The notes under the pieces were generated by a model, which saw only the letters and a program-made list of their open reading frames with translations, ran no database searches and was not told the origin of the DNA. DNA of 64,000 nt from VXPQ01 sp965116435 (GTDB taxonomy: Bacteria > Bacteroidota > Rhodothermia > Rhodothermales > VXPQ01): positions 930,001-994,000 of the forward strand of contig OZ220686.1 of the NCBI GenBank assembly GCA_965116435.1, written 5' to 3'. Below are positions 29,801-38,694 of the stretch, piece after piece. Numbering within the stretch: the stretch's first letter is position 1; the number at the start of each line of letters is the position of its first letter. A program made the position numbers and the translations under genes.

Positions 29801-32800
29801 ATCCGGCACATTGAACGTCGGCGTGGGGCCGTCCGCACCCGCAATCAGCCGATCCACAGACGCCATAGCGCCCGCGCCCTTGCCCGCCGTCCAGACGTAC
29901 GTATACGCCGCAGGATCCGGCACGCCCGGTTCCACCGAGGCCGCGCAGTCCAGCGTAATATCCTCCGATCCCTCATAAACCGGATCGGGGGCCGCGCACG
30001 CCACCACGATCTGCGGCTTGTCCAGCACCCGCACGACGACTTCCGCCACACCGGACTCCGCATGTTCCGCCGTCACGGTCAACGTATATTCGTACTGCGT
30101 CGTTTGCGGCACGTCATCCGGCACATTGAACGTCGGCGTGGGACCGTCCGCGCCCGCAATCAGCCGATCCACAATCTCCGTCGCGCTCGCGCCCTTGCCC
30201 GCCGTCCAGACGTACGTATACGCCGCAGGATCCGGACCGCCCGGTTCCATCGAGGCCGCGCAATCCAGCCTAATATCCTCCGATCCCTCATAAACCGGAT
30301 CGGGGGCCGAGCACGCCACCACGATCTGCGGCTTGTCCAGCACCGTCACCGAGACCTCCGCCGGGGCGGCCTCAAGATCCCCCGCCGTCGCCGTAACGGT
30401 GTATTCGTACGTCTCGTCCGCATCCACCTCGGCGGGCACGGCAAACATGGGCGAAGCCACATCCGGCGCGCTCAACAGGTCCGTGTCCGGCGTAGCGCCG
30501 CGCGGCGCCCATGTATATTCGTACGTAGAGCCCTCCGGAGCGCCCGTCGCCGCGCAGGATAGCGTAATGTCCGCCGACCCCTCATAAACCGGATCGGGAT
30601 CGGCGCACACCAGCGCCATCGCGCCATCGTCCAGCACCGTCACCGTAACCTCCCCCGAGCCAGCCTTCGCGTTCGCCGCCGTAGCCGTCAACACATACTC
30701 GTACCGCGTCGTCTCCGATATGTCGGCCGGCACGGCGAACGTCGGCGAAGCCGCATCCGTCGGGCGCAACAGGTCCGTGTCCGGCGTAGCCCTCGCGTTG
30801 TTGCGCGCTGCCCAGGCATAGACGTACGCAGAACCCTCCGGCGCCCCCGTCGCCTCGCAGGATAGCGTAATGTCCTCGGCGCCTTCCCGCACCGGGTCGG
30901 GGTCCTCGCACGCAACTACGATCTGCGGCGTGTCCAGCACCGTTACGGTCACCTCCGCCGTCGCGTCCTCCGCGTTCGCCGCCGAAAGCGTCAAAACGTA
31001 TTCGTACTGCATGGTCTGCGCCACGTCATCCGGCGTCTGGAACGTCGGGGGAGCACCCCCCGCGCCCGCAACAAGCAGGTCCGCATCCGACGCCGACCCC
31101 AAAGACGCCCACGAATACGCATAGGAAGCCCCGTCCGAAAGCCCCGGATCTGCCGAAGGCGTACAATTCAGCGCAATGGGGTCCGCACCCTCGTAGACCG
31201 GGGCGGGGTCCTTGCACGAAAGCGCCAGCGCCGCCTTGTTCTGCACCGTCACGTCTACCTCCACCGTCCCGTCCTCCATATCCGGCCCCGAAACCGTCAA
31301 CAGATACGCGTAGTCCGTCGTCTGCGGCACATCCTCCGGCACGGCGAACGTCGGCGCTGGAATATTCGGCGCGTCCAGACGGCCCAGGTCCCGCGCCGCG
31401 CTTGCGGCGTTGCGCGCCGTCCAGGCGTACGTATACAAAGAACCGTCCGGGTCCTCCGGCGACGAGCAATCCAGCGTAATATCTGCCTCCGCACCCTCGT
31501 ACGTCGAATACGGATTGCCCACGCACGCAACCGCAATCTGCGGCTTGTCCAGCACCGTTACGATCACCTCTTCCGGGGCGGCCTCCATACCCCCCATCGA
31601 AACCGTGAGCCGGTACGTGTGCATCTCGTCCATGGCTACCTGCCCCGGCACATTGAAGGTCGGCGTCGGACCATCCGCATCCGCAAGCGGATTCGTATCC
31701 GCAGGAGACCCCACAGCCTCCCATGCATAGGTAAGCGAGGAGGCGTCCAGCGTAGTGGTCACCGAACAATTCAGCGCAACGGGGTCCGCGCCCTCGTACA
31801 CAGGCGCGGGATCGTTGCATACGACCGCAGCGTCAAGCCGCTCCCTGACCGTCACCGTAATGTCCTTGAAGTCGCCCGACCCGCGGGCCGGCTCTACGAC
31901 AACCCTGTACTCATAGGTCGCCTCTCCCGCCACCGAGGCAGGCACATCGAACGTCGGGTTCAGGCTGGTCTTGTCCCCCGAAATCTGATTCAGGTCCGTC
32001 GTAGCGCCCCAAGGATGCCATGTATACGTATTATTCGGAGCAGGATTAGTCAGGGTAGCGTTCGAAGGTTTGCAATCGAATGCCAAGGGACCGTCTCCCG
32101 CATACGCCGAATACGGATTGCCCGGGCACGTGAGCGCGACGTCGGCCCGTTTCCAGACTTGCACCGTAACGTCCGCCGAACCCGAATTGGCGTTCTCCGA
32201 CGACGCCGTAAGTCGGTACTCGTACTCCTTAGGTTGCGGATCGGATTTCTCCAAGGCCTTCGGCGACGTAAAAGTCGGCGAAACGATATCTGGACCGCTC
32301 AACAGATCTGTGTCCGGCGTAGTCCCCAGCGGCTTCCAGTCGTACGTGTACGTATCCCCCTCCGGCGCGCCCGTCGCCGTACACGTCAAGGGCTGCTCCT
32401 GCTCCCCTGCATACACCGAGTACAGACTGTCCAGGCACTCAACGGTAATGTCGTGATCCGGCTTTCTTTTCACCGTCACCGTAATGTATTCTGTCTCTTC
32501 AATTCGATAGTCCCCGGGGAGCCCGTTGGGGATCGATGGGGCCCACTGAAACATGCAAAGATAATACTGATAGACCTCTATCTCCTTGCCTGCGGGCAAG
32601 GCGTCCGGAACAAGAAAGGTGGCGTCAAATTCCGGCACATGATACCTTTTATTTTGTTTGTCCCACGGCTTGTCCAAATTCATGCTCTCTGGAGGGGTGT
32701 TTGTGGATTCTGGACCGCGGCTCCAGAACCACAGAGGGTCTTTGTCTTCTCCGGATAATTTAGGCTTGCAATCCAGCTGAAAATCATCATCGACGCCTGC

Positions 32801-34183
32801 AGTGACCGTATACTCGGTCTTGCTGCAATCCATCAAATCTGGCGCTTTCAGAAACGTCATGGTAAAGTCATCCGTAACGTCGTCTATGCCCGGGGCCGAC
32901 ATCGTCACCCGGTACTTGAACACCATTCCCTCTTTTTTGATTTTCGTTTGTTGGGCCACAGTAAGCTTTCTCCCGTAGAATACCGGCTGGTACTTGGGTA
33001 TAGCAGCGCACCCGCTGTGGTCTCCAGCGCACTCGCCTAAAAGGGAAGCGTCTCCCCCGGACTGGGTCTGCCAGTCATACGTAGCGCCGGACGGCTCCTC
33101 TGGAGACACCGTGCATTCTATCCGGAAGTCCCATCTGGAGGGATACACGTTGTAATCCGGACACGTAATGCTGTATGCCGCAACGCCTTCATCGGCCTTC
33201 ACCGTCACGCTCACCCGGCGCCGCGCCGTCCGCGGAACCCCCGACGAACTCGTCGTAAGGCTTGCTACGTAGTGGTACGTACGCCCCGCGCTACCCACTG
33301 GCGCCGTAAACAACGGCTGCGGCGTATCCGTCGCGGCGAGCGGGGCCGTGCTCGATCCCCACAGCCCTTCCCATTCCCACAACGCAGGAGATCCCCCCCC
33401 CCTCTCATCCGAGGCGTCCATACGGAACGACAGCGGGTCCGCCCCTTCGCAAGCCAAGACCACCGTAGCCCCTTCCTCCACCTCAATCTCCAGCGGACAG
33501 TACACCCCGGGCTGGCTCGACCGCACGAACACCTCCACCTCCGCATGGGACGACAGGCCTGTCGCACGGGACGTTACCGTCAAGCGGTACCGGTACCGCT
33601 GCGCGCCCTCCTCAGCAAGAAACGACTCCAGCGTGTCGTACACGGGGAAGGACGGAGCCACCACCACGGGATTCGGGGCGTCCTCCGGGAGCAGGCGCGG
33701 ATTCTCCAGGTAGTCCCGCGTGGCGTGGCCTATGGGTTCCCAGAAATAGTCCAGATGCTCCTCGCCCGCTGCGTCGTAGGCATGGCAATCGATGGCGCCT
33801 GTCTCCATCTCCTCCAGAAACACCGCCGAAGGGCACTCCAGGCGAGGCGGCGTATGCAACGCGGGGTCCAGGGCTGCGCTTGAAGAACCGGCCCCGGCCA
33901 CGCCGTTCCCTGCGCCATCCAGCCCGTTGTTTCCGTCGCCGGCAGCATTTCCCGTGCATTCCTCGGGGAAGGCGTCGGGGGTCACGGGGTGCGCCAATAA
34001 AAAAGCACCGCATTCCTCGTGCAGGGCGGGAGGCGCAGCCGATTCCTCCGGGAACACGGGCTTGCTTGGGTATCCCTCGTCCGGGATGGCCTGGCCAGCC
34101 GCCGGAAGGGCGCACAGCCACGCCGCGCCCGCAAGTATGCAGGCCCGCCGAACCGCATGAACAAAATACATGCGCCAGTACAT
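26900..34183 (-). CDS. Giant secreted multi-module protein with pilin-like and repeat-expanded PapD-like C-terminus
   Basis: About 2427 residues from ATG at 34183. The frame stays open to 34219, and ATG at 34171 aligns with the start of the neighbouring paralogue. The signal peptide core is ACILAGAAWLCALPAAGQA. The shared N-terminal region runs to about residue 334. About fourteen modules follow, the first four divergent (for example EYTVTAG, YSVYAGEQ), to about residue 1810. The C-terminal block is the longest of the family, about 620 residues. Its PapD-like part (YPRTLILMPGEEGVIRYG) is interrupted by five 21-residue units alternating IREEALALMGAP and VRADTLASMGAP. A Ser/Pro/Ala-rich tail with SPT-type repeats ends the protein (ADKP). 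Signal peptide and C-terminal sequence are closest to the 18559-26472 paralogue. Surface localisation is inferred. Confidence 0.9.
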   Translation of the reverse strand: MYWRMYFVHAVRRACILAGAAWLCALPAAGQAIPDEGYPSKPVFPEESAAPPALHEECGAFLLAHPVTPDAFPEECTGNAAGDGNNGLDGAGNGVAGAGSSSAALDPALHTPPRLECPSAVFLEEMETGAIDCHAYDAAGEEHLDYFWEPIGHATRDYLENPRLLPEDAPNPVVVAPSFPVYDTLESFLAEEGAQRYRYRLTVTSRATGLSSHAEVEVFVRSSQPGVYCPLEIEVEEGATVVLACEGADPLSFRMDASDERGGGSPALWEWEGLWGSSTAPLAATDTPQPLFTAPVGSAGRTYHYVASLTTSSSGVPRTARRRVSVTVKADEGVAAYSITCPDYNVYPSRWDFRIECTVSPEEPSGATYDWQTQSGGDASLLGECAGDHSGCAAIPKYQPVFYGRKLTVAQQTKIKKEGMVFKYRVTMSAPGIDDVTDDFTMTFLKAPDLMDCSKTEYTVTAGVDDDFQLDCKPKLSGEDKDPLWFWSRGPESTNTPPESMNLDKPWDKQNKRYHVPEFDATFLVPDALPAGKEIEVYQYYLCMFQWAPSIPNGLPGDYRIEETEYITVTVKRKPDHDITVECLDSLYSVYAGEQEQPLTCTATGAPEGDTYTYDWKPLGTTPDTDLLSGPDIVSPTFTSPKALEKSDPQPKEYEYRLTASSENANSGSADVTVQVWKRADVALTCPGNPYSAYAGDGPLAFDCKPSNATLTNPAPNNTYTWHPWGATTDLNQISGDKTSLNPTFDVPASVAGEATYEYRVVVEPARGSGDFKDITVTVRERLDAAVVCNDPAPVYEGADPVALNCSVTTTLDASSLTYAWEAVGSPADTNPLADADGPTPTFNVPGQVAMDEMHTYRLTVSMGGMEAAPEEVIVTVLDKPQIAVACVGNPYSTYEGAEADITLDCSSPEDPDGSLYTYAWTARNAASAARDLGRLDAPNIPAPTFAVPEDVPQTTDYAYLLTVSGPDMEDGTVEVDVTVQNKAALALSCKDPAPVYEGADPIALNCTPSADPGLSDGASYAYSWASLGSASDADLLVAGAGGAPPTFQTPDDVAQTMQYEYVLTLSAANAEDATAEVTVTVLDTPQIVVACEDPDPVREGAEDITLSCEATGAPEGSAYVYAWAARNNARATPDTDLLRPTDAASPTFAVPADISETTRYEYVLTATAANAKAGSGEVTVTVLDDGAMALVCADPDPVYEGSADITLSCAATGAPEGSTYEYTWAPRGATPDTDLLSAPDVASPMFAVPAEVDADETYEYTVTATAGDLEAAPAEVSVTVLDKPQIVVACSAPDPVYEGSEDIRLDCAASMEPGGPDPAAYTYVWTAGKGASATEIVDRLIAGADGPTPTFNVPDDVPQTTQYEYTLTVTAEHAESGVAEVVVRVLDKPQIVVACAAPDPVYEGSEDITLDCAASVEPGVPDPAAYTYVWTAGKGAGAMASVDRLIAGADGPTPTFNVPDDVPQTTQYEYTLTVTAEDAEAGSTEVVVTVLDSRALVLTCANPDPVYEGSEDIALDCAATRDTRDATGDVTSSDYEYAWTALNNTGATAGTDLLSRADIASPTFFVPDDVPQTTRYEYQVTVSAEHADPAMAEVTVTVLNKAALALACAGNPYSAYEGSEDILLDCSASGEPGEPGALESSDYEYAWTPLNTTGATADTELLSATDIASPTFAVPAEVAADETYEYLLTVSAENADPATVEVSVTVLNKATLALVCAGNPYSVYEGSEDITLDCAASGVPEGSEYAYAWTGRGATADTDLLSALDIASPTFAAPDSVDADETYEYLLTVSADHADDATVEVTVTVLDRIAPPSPEPVVSSGEPPAPEPVASSADPSALGVRVSVSSLRFGVQSSDARVSLDPLSEQISTSVSGPHHAGRMMLSLDEALSLDENEAEAEALALSIELVTPVTLRRLGDNMGAPAFLSLSPSWSIAESCESLSSQAIGGWHIQTRLSESDCRLLLFGGELDLSGALPGRYAGNMDFILRTASGEETHSIEVAVDVAPTQHAMLAGAEGVRFAGPDEVSMRLTEAQNVRISPDVAYLTREAPSGAFAFSNVSLIPQEISISARFGYAEATEDGRETLVEDPSRSRLGDLSSLVDIYPRTLILMPGEEGVIRYGIREEALALMGAPSEEGLMRYGVRADTLASMGAPSEEGVIRYGIREEALALMGAPSEEGLMRYGVRADTLASMGAPSEEGLMRYGVRADTLASMGAPADTLASLTASGYAAFFEVTSAPHQYVRTDQLPEAATGGKTAHVTMRIPGAYAPDERAPSLRAELISVSEGTSPSATFLVETDAGPFFGEMVAYDGDGRELGRRQTLVYTRSRVRMPLAWMPEEEVVFLRFISYGGSSERSSKPGRVSEPVSVPWDAPQRDSRIGREIGAAPASPTSPTSPASSASPTSFALPTSPASPASPESAVFADKP
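27533..27847 (-). repeat. 63-bp minisatellite inside the PapD-like domain
   Basis: Five in-frame 63-bp units encode 21-residue repeats of two alternating types, GEEGVIRYGIREEALALMGA-like and SEEGLMRYGVRADTLASMGA-like, followed by a partial unit. Units of the same type are almost identical at DNA level, indicating recent expansion. The paralogue at 18559 has fewer, degenerate units at this place, and those at 5695 and 41503 have a single unit. Confidence 0.9.
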
Positions 34184-34275
34184 CAGATACGACCCGTCTT
34201 TCCAGAAATCGTTACACAAAAAACACGGCTGGCTCTATAGCCCGCATGCTCGCCCCTTTCGAATCCTCCTGATCA

Positions 34276-34304
34276 AATATGCTTACGAACATGGTAAAAG
34301 TCAA
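34276..34304 (-). promoter_or_regulatory. Probable promoter of the giant gene starting at 34183
   Basis: TTGACT (34304-34299) and CATATT (34281-34276) are separated by 17 bp. The flanking CTCTTGACTTTTA also occurs before the gene starting at 49368 and TTTGATCAGGAGG before the gene at 26472. The leader contains the family sequence GTAACGATTTCTGG. Confidence 0.5.
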
Positions 34305-34395
34305 GAGGAGGCGCAGGCCAGGCGGGGTCGAAGACAACATCCGCGAAGCCTTACCCCTGCGAACCATCTGATTTTTGCAGGTTCAATCAACGCAA

Positions 34396-34440
34396 CCTTA
34401 ATAATTTAAGCCCAAGACATTCGGGGTTAAATTATTAAGG
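34396..34440. repeat. 45-bp palindromic element, copy 4, perfect arms
   Basis: The 14-bp arms CCTTAATAATTTAA and TTAAATTATTAAGG are exact reverse complements, with the spacer GCCCAAGACATTCGGGG. It ends 9 bp before the stop codon of the giant gene at 34450, at the position expected of a transcription terminator, although no oligo-T tract follows. Confidence 0.85.
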
Positions 34441-34449
34441 TTGCGGTAT

Positions 34450-37400
34450 TCAGGGCTTCCCGGCCAGCGCGGCGCCGTCCGGCGTTTGTCCGCCGTCTGG
34501 AGCGGCCCCAACCTCTCGCAGGACGCGCCGCGGCGCATCCCACGGAACCGACACCGGCTCGGACGCCCGGCCCGACCCGGACGGGAAGAGGCGCAAAAAC
34601 ACCACCTCATCCTCCGGCGTCCACTTCAGAGGCACCCGCACCCGGCTGCGCGTGTACACCACCGTCCGGCGGCGGCCCAGCTCCCGACCGTTCCCGTCGT
34701 ACGCCACCACCTCGCCCACGAAGGGCGCGCCGACCGCCTCCACCAGAAACGTCGCCGACAGCGAAGCGCCCTCGGACAAGGACACCAACTCCGCCCGCAA
34801 CGACGCAACCCGCTTGCCGGATACGTACACTCCCGGAATGCGCATCGTTACGCGACCCGTCCTGTTGCCTGTAACCGCCTGCGGAAGACGGTCCGTGCGC
34901 ACGTACTGCCGGGGAGCCGACGTCACCTCGAAAAACGCCGCATACCCCGCCAGCGTCAACGACGCCAGTGCATCCTCCCGCACGCCGTACCGCACGACGC
35001 CCTGCTCGCCGGGCATGAGCAACAGCGTCTGCGGATGAATGTCCACCACCTTCGACAAATCGCCCAACTGAGCAACAGCCGGGTCCACCACCATCGTCTC
35101 AAGGCCCTCTTCCGTCGCCTCCGTATACCCGAAACCGGCCGACACCGACACCTCGAGAGGCACCAGCGACGGATTCGTCAATTCAAAGACCCCCGAAGGC
35201 TTGTCCTGCGTCAGCAACGAAATATCCGGATAGATGCTCACATTTTGCGCCTCCGTCAAGGCCATGGGCACTCCGCGCGACGCATCGAAATGCGCGCCGC
35301 CCGGGCCTATCGTGGTCACCCGCTGCGGCGGCGCGACCGTCACCTCGACCTCCACCGAGTGCGTCTCTTCGCCCACGCCCGAACGCAGCACCACGTCCAG
35401 ATTGCCCGAATACCGGCCCGAAGGCGCGCCCGACAAGTCCAGCGAGCCCCCGAAGATCAGCATGCGGCAGTCCGACTCCGAAAGCGTCACATTCGTATGC
35501 AAACCGCCTATAGAGCGGGAAGAAAGCTGCTCGCACGACTCCGCAACGGACCAACTTGGCGACAGCGCAAGCACATGCTCGCTGACGTCCTCGCCCGCAA
35601 GGCGCAAGGTCACGGGCGTAACCAGTTCGATAGACACCGCCTTTTCCGAACGCTCCGAAGCCGTTTCCTCCGTGTCTCCCAGCGAAAGCATCATCCGGCC
35701 CGCATGGTACGGCCCCGACAGGCTCGTCGATATGCGGTCGCTCAGCGGATCCAGCAACGCCTGCGCACCCGACGACTGCACCCCGAACCGCAAGGCCGAA
35801 ATGCTGGTCGTGACCCCGAGAGACGTCGGATCAGGAGGAGGCAGGCGGTCGAGCACCGTCACGGTCACGTCCGCCGAGGCGGACTCCGCATACTCGGCGG
35901 ATACGACAAGCCGGTACGCGTACGTCTCGTCCCGGGCCACCGAATCCGGCGTCGCAAACATCGGAGAAGCAATGTCGGTCGCGCTCAGGAGGCGCACGTC
36001 CGGCGTGGGGTCCCGGGCCTCCCAGGCATACACGTATTCGGAGCCTTCGGGAGCACCCGCCGTCGAGCATTCCAGCGTAAGGTCTCCCGACCCCTCGTAT
36101 ATCTCGTACGGACTGCCCGGGCACACCACCGCAAGGGGGATTATGTTCAGCACCGTCACCGTCACTTCCAGCATCACCGGGTCCGCATTCGTCGCCGTCG
36201 CCGTGAGCAGGTATTCATACGTCTCGTCCTGATCCACCTGATCCGGGACGTCGAAGGTCTGCATGGGATCGTTCAGGTCGCCCAAAAGCCGATCCGTATC
36301 CGGCGTGGCGCCGCGGGCCTCCCAGCGATACGCGTAGTCGGCCCCGTCGAAAGCCCCCGTCGCCTCGCAATGTATGGGAATATCCGGCGATCCCTCGTAC
36401 GCGACATACGGACTGTCTACGCACGCAAGCGTAAGATCTGCCTTGTTCAGGACCGTGACCGTGACTTCCGCCATCGCGGGCTCCACAGGCGTCGCCGTAA
36501 CGATAAGCCTGTATTCGTACCTCGTCGTTTGCGACACGTTATCCGGCACGTCGAACGTCGGGGTCAGGCTGTCCTTATTCGTCAGCCGGTTCGTGTCCGT
36601 CGTAGAACCCTGCGGATACCAGGAATAGGTGTAGGGGAAGCCCTCGGGAGCGTCCGGCGCCTGGCAATCCAGCGGAAAGTTCGGCGACCCCTCGTACACG
36701 GGCACGGGTTCCGTACAGGAAAGGGCCAGTATGCCCTTGTTCAGGACCGTTATCGCAATGTCCGCCGTCGCGGGATCCGTATCCTCCGTCCAAACCGTCA
36801 TTCTGTATTCATAGACCAGCTCCTGGTTCACCATATCCGGCACATTGAACGTCGGCGTCGGACCGCCCTTGTTCGTCAGCCGATTCGTGTTCAGCGTAGC
36901 GCCCTGGGCCTCCCAGACATAGAAATACTCGGCGGCGTCGGGCGCCCCCGACACAGAACAGTCCAGCGGCATGCTCGGCGATCCCTCGTAGACGGGGTCG
37001 GGATTCGTGCAGGAAGCCATCAGCGAACCCCTGTTCAGGACGGTTACCGTAACGTACTTCGTCGTGGGCACCGCATTGTCCGCCGAAATCGTCAGTTTGT
37101 ATTCGTAGATCTCGTCCTGGTCCACCGTACCCGGCACCTCGAACGTCGGCGTCGGGCCGTCCGTGCCCGCCACGAGACGATCCGTGTCCGGCGTAGCGCC
37201 ATGCGCCTCCCAGACATACGTATACGAGCCTGCCGCCGGATCCGCCACCGCCGAGCAATTCAGCGCAAAGTTCGGCGATCCTTCGTAGACGGCCGGGGGA
37301 TCCTCGCATTCGGCGTTGATCTCCGACGGGGGCCTTTTCAGTACGGTAATCGTAACGTCTCCCAAGCCCGGAAGCGCCTCCCGCGCATCTACCGTGAGCC

Positions 37401-38694
37401 GGTATACGTACGTCTCAACGCCATCTTCATCTTCATCTTCCTCTCTAAATCGGGACGGCGACGGCGGCCTGAATGTAGGCGTCGGGGTGTCCTGGCCCCG
37501 GATCAATTTCGCCAGAAGCAGCGGATCGGGCGGAACGGCCTGCCATGCATACGTATAGGGGACGTTGGAAGAACCCGACGCCTTGCAGTCCAGCATAAAT
37601 TCTGGATCGCCCGCGTACACCTCGATATCGTTCGGTTCGCACGAAGCGATCAATTGGTCCGCGTCAAGATTCAGCACCCGGACAGTAACCCGCCGCGACG
37701 GAAGCCTGTGGTTACGGCTATTGATCAATGTCCGATGGTATACATAGGCTTCATGCTTATCCACATTTTCCGGCACATAAAACGTCGGCTCATGCACGTC
37801 TGGACGGTTCAGCGTGTCGTTTACGAATTGATCTATATCTGTGGGAGCGCCCCACGTCGGATCCGTTGTAGATTCGCCGCGCCATTCGGACCGAAACTGA
37901 GTCGGGGAAACCGGACGATCCGGGTTATTATTCGTGAACGTGCATGCGCCTATGCCCGCGGGAGGGTCTCCTTCATTGAAACGGGCGCCAGCCTCGCAAG
38001 CCAGCACAATCGTATTCATGTCTATCACCTCAAAAAATATGTTCTTGCTTTGGCGTTGTCCGCCTGCATTGACAGACACCTTGTAGTAATAGTAGCCAAC
38101 ACCAATATTGGTGCGGGGCACCCTGAACAGAGGGGCGGGCGTGTTCTCGTCGGTTAATCTGTCCGTATTCTGCGTAGGCAATACCGGCTCCCAGATCCAG
38201 GTCGCGTCGTCCGGAGCGGCGGGCGCAACGCATTCCAGCGAAATATCCTCAGTGCCTGCATGGACTGTAAACTTCGTCTTGGCGCATGCAAGGCTAAATG
38301 CACCCATGTCCAGGTCTTTAACAACCACATCCACTTTGAACACAAAGGGATCGGCGTTATCGGCGGTTACGAGCAGATCATATTGGTACAGTAGATCTTC
38401 CTGCACATCGGCAGGAGACGTGAATACGGGTACGCGCAAATTGAGGGCGCTCAAGAGCGAGAGCGCGTCGGACGGCGTAGGACTGCCCGGCCTAATTTTC
38501 CATTCGTACCTATAACTATCAGGACCTCCCGGGGCATTAAAAAAACCATCTTCGCAGGGCTGGAGAGATATTGCAATGCCCCCTTCATTGACTTCGCGGT
38601 TCGAACTGTTCAGGCAACTGTCTATATCCGGCTTCTCCCTCACCGTTACGGACACGGTGGCCGAGGTCAGCGTGGCGCCGGACGCGTCAAACAT
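34450..38694 (-). CDS. C-terminal part of a frameshifted giant multi-module protein
   Basis: 1414 residues in the open frame. It has no signal peptide because the gene is split: the N-terminal part lies at 38687-39946 in another frame, and the two frames overlap by 8 bp. Reading across one fewer base at the run of four C at 38737-38740 (GGGG in the coding strand) would join them and restore a normal module strand (YLEEYEYTGQ). This part holds about nine modules, four divergent (including a FNEGDPPAGIGAC variant), then PDPVYEG types. The family's C-terminal block follows (GRYSGNLDVVLR, TNPSLVPLEVSVSAGFGY, HPQTLLLMPGEQG) and the protein ends AGKP. Its C-terminal block is the shortest, about 470 residues, without the 21-residue units. 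The sequence otherwise looks intact, so the frameshift is recent or an assembly error. Confidence 0.8.
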   Translation of the reverse strand: MFDASGATLTSATVSVTVREKPDIDSCLNSSNREVNEGGIAISLQPCEDGFFNAPGGPDSYRYEWKIRPGSPTPSDALSLLSALNLRVPVFTSPADVQEDLLYQYDLLVTADNADPFVFKVDVVVKDLDMGAFSLACAKTKFTVHAGTEDISLECVAPAAPDDATWIWEPVLPTQNTDRLTDENTPAPLFRVPRTNIGVGYYYYKVSVNAGGQRQSKNIFFEVIDMNTIVLACEAGARFNEGDPPAGIGACTFTNNNPDRPVSPTQFRSEWRGESTTDPTWGAPTDIDQFVNDTLNRPDVHEPTFYVPENVDKHEAYVYHRTLINSRNHRLPSRRVTVRVLNLDADQLIASCEPNDIEVYAGDPEFMLDCKASGSSNVPYTYAWQAVPPDPLLLAKLIRGQDTPTPTFRPPSPSRFREEDEDEDGVETYVYRLTVDAREALPGLGDVTITVLKRPPSEINAECEDPPAVYEGSPNFALNCSAVADPAAGSYTYVWEAHGATPDTDRLVAGTDGPTPTFEVPGTVDQDEIYEYKLTISADNAVPTTKYVTVTVLNRGSLMASCTNPDPVYEGSPSMPLDCSVSGAPDAAEYFYVWEAQGATLNTNRLTNKGGPTPTFNVPDMVNQELVYEYRMTVWTEDTDPATADIAITVLNKGILALSCTEPVPVYEGSPNFPLDCQAPDAPEGFPYTYSWYPQGSTTDTNRLTNKDSLTPTFDVPDNVSQTTRYEYRLIVTATPVEPAMAEVTVTVLNKADLTLACVDSPYVAYEGSPDIPIHCEATGAFDGADYAYRWEARGATPDTDRLLGDLNDPMQTFDVPDQVDQDETYEYLLTATATNADPVMLEVTVTVLNIIPLAVVCPGSPYEIYEGSGDLTLECSTAGAPEGSEYVYAWEARDPTPDVRLLSATDIASPMFATPDSVARDETYAYRLVVSAEYAESASADVTVTVLDRLPPPDPTSLGVTTSISALRFGVQSSGAQALLDPLSDRISTSLSGPYHAGRMMLSLGDTEETASERSEKAVSIELVTPVTLRLAGEDVSEHVLALSPSWSVAESCEQLSSRSIGGLHTNVTLSESDCRMLIFGGSLDLSGAPSGRYSGNLDVVLRSGVGEETHSVEVEVTVAPPQRVTTIGPGGAHFDASRGVPMALTEAQNVSIYPDISLLTQDKPSGVFELTNPSLVPLEVSVSAGFGYTEATEEGLETMVVDPAVAQLGDLSKVVDIHPQTLLLMPGEQGVVRYGVREDALASLTLAGYAAFFEVTSAPRQYVRTDRLPQAVTGNRTGRVTMRIPGVYVSGKRVASLRAELVSLSEGASLSATFLVEAVGAPFVGEVVAYDGNGRELGRRRTVVYTRSRVRVPLKWTPEDEVVFLRLFPSGSGRASEPVSVPWDAPRRVLREVGAAPDGGQTPDGAALAGKP